64,000 nucleotides of DNA, taken from positions 2,232,001-2,296,000 of the forward strand of contig CADCXC010000011.1 of NCBI GenBank assembly GCA_902806595.1, given 5' to 3'. How positions within the stretch are numbered: the first letter of the stretch is position 1; each line of letters opens with the position of its first letter. Source of the stretch: Pyrenopolyporus hunteri (taxonomy: Eukaryota > Ascomycota > Sordariomycetes > Xylariales > Hypoxylaceae). Shown one piece after another: positions 57,631 to 64,000 of the stretch. The translations under genes were made by a program, and so were the position numbers. Below the pieces are notes generated by a model. The model was not told the DNA's origin and did no database searches. It was given only the letters and a program-made list of their open reading frames with translations.

Positions 57631-59086
57631 GCATGAGATGAGAGAGGGATTCACATTGTAGATATTGTTCGGCTTGTTGAGGCGTCCCCCCTATCTTACC
57701 GACAAGGTCAAGGCCAGCATTCGACGCAATAGATACCCGTTCGTCCAATGCTTTTATTTTTTTTTTTCTCTCTCTCATAGCGGGACATGACCTAGCATCC
57801 TCACCTACCGGGAATACTTATACCCGTCTCCGTATTTGTTGAAAACGAATACGATCTGAGTGTGAGACTGCTTACCTACCAGGCACCCAGGCAGGGAGGG
57901 TTAGGTGTTTTCACGCCAACCCTGCTTTCTCATAGATAAAACGATGAGACTTTTACTTTTTTAACATGGGAATAAAAAAAAGAAATAGTTTAGTTAGTTC
58001 ATCGAGTGAGCAATCATAGGCTGGACCTGACTATTCCCTTTTTCTTTTTCTCTGAATTTATGTACCACCTTTTACGATCGTTGTGGGATTGTGATTGGCA
58101 TTGAGATTTCGATTGGTAACTTTTGCTGATGGGCATGGAATGAGGGGAATGCGGGGATGACAGGTACCTTGGTACCTAGGTACCTAGGTAGGTAACCTAT
58201 CTCCACTTCCACATAAAAGAAAGTGGGCGGCGGGCGGCGGTCAGTCCCTCACCTCGTTGGTTCTAGGATTCGGTTTGCAAGGCAGCTGCAGCCTGCACGT
58301 GGCGGAATATCGGTGTTTGGCGTCTCGATAATTCCGTGCCCGGTCACGATGCGATCTTACCTATGCAAGGGTGAAGGATGATCTGGGGATAGACCGCGCC
58401 CGCGCTTGGCCCGTATAGCTCGATAAGGAAGCCGTCAGCGCAACGTCCCCCATCTTAGAAGCACCTGGGAATGAGACAATTTTTTTTATTGAATCCTCTG
58501 GAGCACCCCCGGAATAATACCTGGATAGGCAATAATAATCTGGGCTTGACGGCCTCCGAAGAGACCGATCCTCCGTTGCTTCGTCGGTATGGGCGAACAA
58601 GTCGACGACTTCCTAGGGGCAAACAATGGGGACGTTCGGTTACCAACGCCAGCTATCCACGCCGTCACGTTGATCGAAGAAACGGGCGTCAGTTAAGGAT
58701 TGTTACGGGATACTCTGTAATCACGTACACATTCCATTCGAGAGCAAGTATATCCCAACGCGTATGAGTTTACGTCAAGTCTCTCCTCCTGACGGTACGT
58801 GTAATTCGTGAAGCTATATTGATACACCTATTGGTCCGGGCAGATCCTCCATCGCTAGCCTTCTCCTTATTTAATCCCCAGCGTCCCGCGAGCAGCGTGG
58901 ATGCGTGGATGCGTGGGTAGCCATGGCTGGTAAAAGAATGTACTCGTCATTGTTTCGTTGTCGTCTTGCCTCCCCTTCATAGCTTCTCTGTTCTTAAACC
59001 ACCCCTCGACCCAAGTTACTCCCACTCCCGTTTAGGCACTGGTACCTACCTTACATGTCTTGCAATTTCCACTATCTAATTTAACC
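57631..59086. other. Spacer with one CTAG cluster
   Basis: No supported gene. The repeat cluster lies at 58163-58196. Pyrimidine tracts occur at 57752-57776 and 58038-58055. The 58361-58767 region has overlapping short frames on both strands with no family match. Confidence 0.55.
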
Positions 59087-60179
59087 ATGTCCCAGTACCT
59101 TGAGGGTGAGGCTCCGTTCGAGACCCGTTTCGTTGGATTCCTCTATCGCCAATGGCTAGTCCGCCGGAAACCGGTCCCTAAGGGCACCAACCTCTCAGGT
59201 CAGGTAGCCATCGTGACAGGCTCCAACTCTGGCCTCGGGTTTGAAGCCACACGACAGCTACTGCAACTCGGCCTCGCGCACGTCGTCATGGGTGTGAGGT
59301 CACAGGCGCGTGGCGACGAGGCAGCGAATAGGCTACGTAAAGAGTTCCCGGCGTCAACCGTCTCGGTGTGGCTTCTTAACATGGAGTCATACAAGTCCGT
59401 CACGGCGTTCGCGAAGAGGTGCGAGACGCTTCCGCGCATCGATATCGTAATACTGAACGCCGGTCTACGGAGTGACAAGTTCAAAAGCGTCGAAGCCACG
59501 CACCACGAGCAGACCTTGCAGGTTAACTACTTATCGACGGCGCTATTAGCTATCTTGCTCCTGCCGGTACTCAAGTCCAAGAGGTCGCCGTCGAGCAACG
59601 CAGCGCCACCACGTCTTTCTATCGTCACCTCTGACACGTCGTACTGGGCGCATCCGTTAAAGCCTGCGAGCCCAGTCTTTCCACAGTTTGATGCTCCCGA
59701 GGTCTTCCAGCCGATGCATTGCTACGCCAGGAGTAAACTACTGCAGCACTATTTCGTCTCTAAGCTGGCGGAGTATGTCAGCGCCGACGATGTCATCGTC
59801 AACCTGTCCAATCCCGGACTTTGCAAGCCTACGAATTTCGGCAGCGATGCCACAGGCACCTTCCTATCTAAACTGGTCTTCTGGCTCTTCCAGAATACCA
59901 ACGGGAGAAGTGTGGAGGTCGGTTCCAGTGCTATCGTTGACGCTGTAGTGGCGAAGGGCAAGGAGAGCCATGGCAGCTACGTTAGCGAATGGGCTATTCG
60001 ACCGTATGTTTCAGCACTCCAGATGATCGTTAAGGCCTCCCCAGACTAACCGCAGCAGGTATCCCCTTATCGTGTACACGAAGGAAGGGCAGGATATGAG
60101 AGATAGAGTATGGGAGGAGACGATGGAAGAGTTCAACTTTGCTGGCGCGTCCAAGATTGTCAAAGACATGAAGCGTTGA
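59087..60179 (+). CDS. Short-chain dehydrogenase/reductase
   Basis: Two exons, 59087-60003 and 60059-60179, with a 55-base intron (GTATGT...CTAACCGCAGCAG) in phase 2. The product is 345 residues. ATG 59087 (ACCATGTCC) gives MSQYLEGEAPFETRF. The upstream TTG extension is not used, and the ATG at 59055 is in another frame that soon stops. The NAD(P)-binding Gly motif is VAIVTGSNSGLGFEATRQ, the structural NAG is in VILNAGLRS, and the catalytic YxxxK is in HCYARSKLLQHYF. The spliced C-terminus (AIRPYPLIVYTKEGQDMRDR ... VKDMKR) matches the helical end of fungal retinol-dehydrogenase-like SDRs, many of them in or near secondary-metabolite loci. The substrate is unknown. Confidence 0.93.
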
Positions 60180-61351
60180 CCTAGGGGCGGCATCTGCGAT
60201 GTTTATAGGTATGCCTGTTTATATGCTGAAAGTAATTATGGCAATACGAGGCCCTAATGTGCCTTTGCCTGGTACGCTTTTGTCTCACGGAGCGGTGCTT
60301 GGATTTTGGTACTTGTATATGCTCATATCCTCTCATAAGCTCGCTTCTATGATAGGTAGGCGCCTACCCGGGCACCCGGATGTATGCGGGATGGGTTTCC
60401 ACGAAAGCGTCTATATGGTACGCTATGATGGGGTTGAACGGGCGGTATCTCATCCTAACGAAGCCAGAAATCTGGTGAATTTAACCGGAGTACTTATGCT
60501 GGCGTCGAGGTGCTTATACCCCGAAGATGTGTTACCAATATTACGAATAGAGGTATAATACTGCGAATCTGCAGATATCGTGCTAGTTGCGCAACATTCC
60601 ATTATTTACCTGAACTGCCTGGAAGCGTAGAATGTTCGCCGGCGGGACCCTTTAAATAGGGGTTAAACTTGTTCTTTGGAGAGATAGGAGGGGCCCGACG
60701 TAGGGGCCAACTAATTAAATAGGTACCAGGTAGGTACGGTACCTAGGTAGGTTTCTAGGTGGTACCTAATGGGTACTAATGTACGGATATGGCTTTCGAA
60801 AGTTCTGCATATACCAGAAATATCAGCCAGCCATCGCACTATCTGCACAGGTGTTTGCCAACCGTTTCGTCTTGAGATGTCGGTCACTACGCTACACTTT
60901 CAGTAATAGTCGCTATAATTTAACGTATATCTCCTCAGATTTATTGACATTCTAAAGTTTTAGCTTTTTAGATAATAGTCCTGTTATTTATTCGAAAATG
61001 CGCCAATTGACGCCGTACTGATAGAATGATGTAGCAACTGGTAGATTTCTTTAGTATGGATAAAACTTCTAAAAGCCACTTATGTAGCCTTTAGCATACC
61101 TACCTAGGTAGGTACATAGGTAGGTAGATAACTAGCTTATAGGTACCTGGGTAACTATCTTCCTACCTTGATTACGATGATATAATATTTTCCTGACTCA
61201 AACTAACTTATTCCCTTCCGCATGAACTTTTTTGGTATCTCATATGCCTTGCCCAAACCAAACGATAGTGTCCAAGACCACGACGCCATGATCGTTAATT
61301 CATAAAATCGTCAACTCCCCGACACCAGAAGTAAAGTGAAGGACGGGCATG
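60180..61351. other. Spacer between SDR and MFS genes
   Basis: CTAG-type blocks lie at 60718-60770 and 61097-61150. The 119-codon frame at 60199-60558 is not considered a gene. An AT-rich stretch lies at 60900-61090. Confidence 0.5.
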
Positions 61352-63337
61352 TCAAACGGCGCCCTTTCCTCTTGACGACACAGCTCTTGAATCAATGCTT
61401 TGTTCTCGTTCGAGCTCGTGCATTTCTTTTTCGACCTGCCGAATGTCGATGTTGGCGACCGCGTCCGCACCGTCAAAAATCCACGCAATCTCCTCAAGAG
61501 TAGGTCCCTTCGTCTCGACGTAGAAGAAATAGACGAATGCCAGTTCGCAGAAATCCCAGAGCTACACGCGAATGGTACCTTAGCAAAGGACGTGTGTTGA
61601 ACCCCGGGGGCGGGGGCGGGGGTGGATGTGACTCACGGTGTAGAAGAGCATGAAGTTCCAGTGCTTCGGCATTCTGTTCCATGCGATCCGGTTGGTCTGG
61701 TTGCTCAACGCGAGGATAGCCTGCACCGTGATGTTCATAATCATCATACCTTTCGCACGTAGTTTGAAGGGAAGAACCTCGAGCGCATAGGCGATTAGCA
61801 GGCCCGAGAAGCCAATGTCGTAGAATATACCGAACAACCAGATGAAAACCAGCTGAGCATACCCAGAACCGGCGTTGGTCATGTCCGAATTCTCGTAAAT
61901 GGCACCGCAGATCGTCCAGCTCACAAACGACACTACCATCCCTGACGTGGAAATGAGGAAAAGAGGTCGACGGCCAAACCTGTCGACGTTTAAGGCGGCC
62001 AGTATCGTTACTATGAGGTCGAGAATCGTCTTGCCGCCGCTCAGCTGGAGGAGAATGTCAGCATACCCACTTACGATGAACACACAGGGGTCGGCTCCGG
62101 GGTGCTTATCCGTACAGCTAGCTTTTGATCTTGGTCCGTAATTCCGGCACCCTCATAAACGGTGTCCATGTAATTAGAAAAGAGCGCGTTGCCACTGTAT
62201 TGGGAGATGACACCTAGGGAGATGAGGATAGCCAACCGCCACAGGTTGCCTTTGGTGCGTAAAAAGTCGAGATAACCGGCGGAGCGGGCCACCTGTTTCT
62301 CCATTCGCATCGTCTCCTTGATCTCGCGAAACTCGAACTGGACGAGAACATCATTCTTGTCACCGCCGGCGTGGTATTTGGCCAGTATGTCCAGAGCCTC
62401 ATCATGGCGATCCTTTGCTATGAGGTAACGCGGGGACTCTGGGATCCAGTATATGAATATGATCTGGATTAGAGACGGTAGGATCTGGAGCAGGGTTATC
62501 GACCTCCAACTCCAGTCGTTTCGAATCTGAGCGGTGCCCCAACCAATCCAAGCGACCAGCAAGGCACCCAGATTCCACAAGCAGTTGTAGACGGCGGTGA
62601 CGGGTCCGCGGTGCTGAGGATGGCAGAGCTCGGTAAGCAGTAGAGGAGAGGCCATCTGTGATAAACTATTGCCAAACCCGAGGATGAGTCGGCCAGCAAC
62701 AAACACTGAGCTGGGCGTTAGCAGATAGGAGTCCTTATGGGTTAACGGGATGTCCATTTTTACACCTACTCTCGTATCCGTTGCAGAAGGCAGAGATACA
62801 ACCCCCGAGGATCATGAAGACACACCCAATAGCTATTGACGTCTTCCGGCCCCAGTTGTCGGCAACGTACGGCCTGCGGGTCTCGATTTAGCGACGTCCC
62901 GTGTTTGAGGAACTAGACGTTGTAGTGGATAGGCCTTACGTGAGAAAGAAACTTAATATGCTCCCGATGTTGAACATATTAACGAGAAGGCCAAGCCAAC
63001 TGTCGGCCACATCCTGAGGATTATCAGGGCTGTGCTGTGTCTTCGGGAAGTACTGTTTCCAGCGGTCGATTTGCTGAGACGTGTTTACCAGCATCCTGCG
63101 TGTGATTCATCAGCCACACGTCTAGCGAGAAGCTAGCACCAAATACCACCCGTTGCCTTACCCATCATATCCAGTAGTCGCCGATGCTATCATCAATACA
63201 CAGGCCCACGCATATAACTTCCGCAGATGTGGCTCTTTCGTCCAGTGCACGTACTCGAATACGGGGCCCTCCCTTTGCGCCAACTGCTCATGTTCCTCCT
63301 CGTGACCCTTAGCGGCGGGTTGGCGAGGACGGACCAT
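61352..63337 (-). CDS. MFS sugar transporter (lactose permease/hexose-type)
   Basis: Six minus-strand exons: 63337-63162, 63095-62940, 62873-62770, 62705-62116, 62044-61637 and 61561-61352. The introns are 66, 66, 64, 71 and 75 bases, all GT-AG. The product is 547 residues. ATG 63337 begins MVRPRQPAAKGHEEEHEQLA. Sugar-porter hallmarks are TTGYDGMLVN at helix 1, the loop VADNWGRKTS, FVAGRLILGFG, PESPRYLIAKDRHDEA after helix 6, DRFGRRPLFL in the second half, and VETKGPTLEEIAWIFDG after helix 12. The N- and C-termini are hydrophilic. It is predicted to be a plasma-membrane proton-linked sugar uptake transporter. Oligosaccharide or galacturonate transport is possible within this clade. Confidence 0.94.
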
Positions 63338-64000
63338 GCTGACTCTTCTATATTAACGTACTCACGCGCGGGTCGTGGAAAGGCGAGGTCGTAGGGCTGA
63401 CTTAGCTCAGCTTCGACAGGCAGTACGGGATCCGGGGAGTAAAGAGCGACGCATGCAAGATGCGAGGAGGGAACGTGATGTTATTCATATCCTTTCCGCT
63501 CCCCGGGACGCTGGGGCTGGCAATTAAACAAGCAATGCCCGTCTGTGCCCTTGGCCAAAGAGACATACATAGTAATAGTCGAATGGAAAAGGCGACCACC
63601 CCTTGACACCGTACCCTGTCTTGCCGTTACATAGTATACCGTAACCCTTGCGACGGCTAATGCGTGTTATGATAATGCGGGGATGGCATAGAAGGCATCT
63701 GTGGACGGTAGCAGTTAAGGAGGGTCCTCGACCGGGATCTGGCTGGCTAGCGGCCTATCACACGGACAGGCCGGCTACGATCTGGTCACGTCTCTCGTCC
63801 ACTCCCTTCCGAAAAAGAAGAATCTCGTGGCGCGTCTAAGGCTCCGAATTTACGTTTTCGGGAAACCCACAGACAGTCGGCTGCTACGGATTTTACTCGT
63901 AACTTCGAACGTTTAGTCGTCTTATAGTTTCCTTGTGATCTAGGTTTTTGAGAAGGCGTAATAACAGCATGTGCTGCGCCGTGGGTGTTCGTGTCTCTTC
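63338..64000. other. 5' flank of the MFS gene, no gene recognised
   Basis: Short open frames (63402-63599 -, 63648-63839 +) lack family resemblance. The right edge may enter another gene, but nothing supports it here. Confidence 0.45.

Noticed and set aside
60199..60558. 119-codon plus-strand frame after the SDR gene
   Set aside because: It lacks family resemblance and coding bias and begins 20 bases after the SDR stop codon, probably 3' UTR.

Overview
This window is nuclear DNA of a filamentous ascomycete (Pezizomycotina, most likely Sordariomycetes). The evidence is short GT-AG introns of about 50-165 bases with CTAAC-like branch sites, fungal protein families (CDC4 F-box/WD40, TAPT1/EMP65, AA9 LPMO, DUF2456, fungal beta-lactamase-like hydrolase), AT-rich deserts that look like RIP decay, and MITE-like elements. 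Nearly all spacers carry a palindromic dispersed repeat built from CCTA/TAGG tetramers around TACCTAGGTA.

Layout. 1-1317 (-): 5' part of a long low-complexity (LEA-like?) gene that runs off the left edge. 3104-6210: an unusual three-gene locus in which two divergently oriented disordered proteins with nearly the same 28-residue C-terminal motif flank a conserved small protein with a hydrophobic N-terminus. 6.4-8.3 kb: AT-rich desert holding a 188-bp MITE with GC-rich hairpins. 10.2-17.1 kb: secreted GH43 hydrolase, a 489-bp impala/mimp-like MITE, a DUF2456 membrane protein and an AA9 LPMO. 19-25.5 kb: a frameshifted hypothetical gene, a fold-back element, a C2H2 zinc-finger protein, a decayed gene and a beta-carbonic anhydrase. 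26.5 kb (-): initiator tRNA-Met. 27.6-30.5 kb: a Cys-rich hypothetical protein and a secreted beta-lactamase-like hydrolase. 32.2-37.3 kb: TAPT1/EMP65 family protein and a secondary-metabolism-type methyltransferase. 37.3-45.2 kb: gene-poor and repeat-rich. 45.2-54.8 kb: CDC4, a RecQ helicase, a small secreted Cys-containing protein and a membrane protein of unknown function. 56.9-63.3 kb: GST-like protein, SDR oxidoreductase and MFS sugar transporter.

No operon or complete biosynthetic cluster is visible. Core genes (CDC4, RecQ, TAPT1, tRNA-iMet, DUF2456) alternate with accessory genes (GH43, AA9, MFS, GST, SDR, methyltransferase, secreted protein). Most multi-exon models were rebuilt by hand from splice signals and continuity with remembered protein families. 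They should be confirmed with RNA evidence. The best candidate for an undescribed system is the 3.1-6.2 kb three-gene locus.
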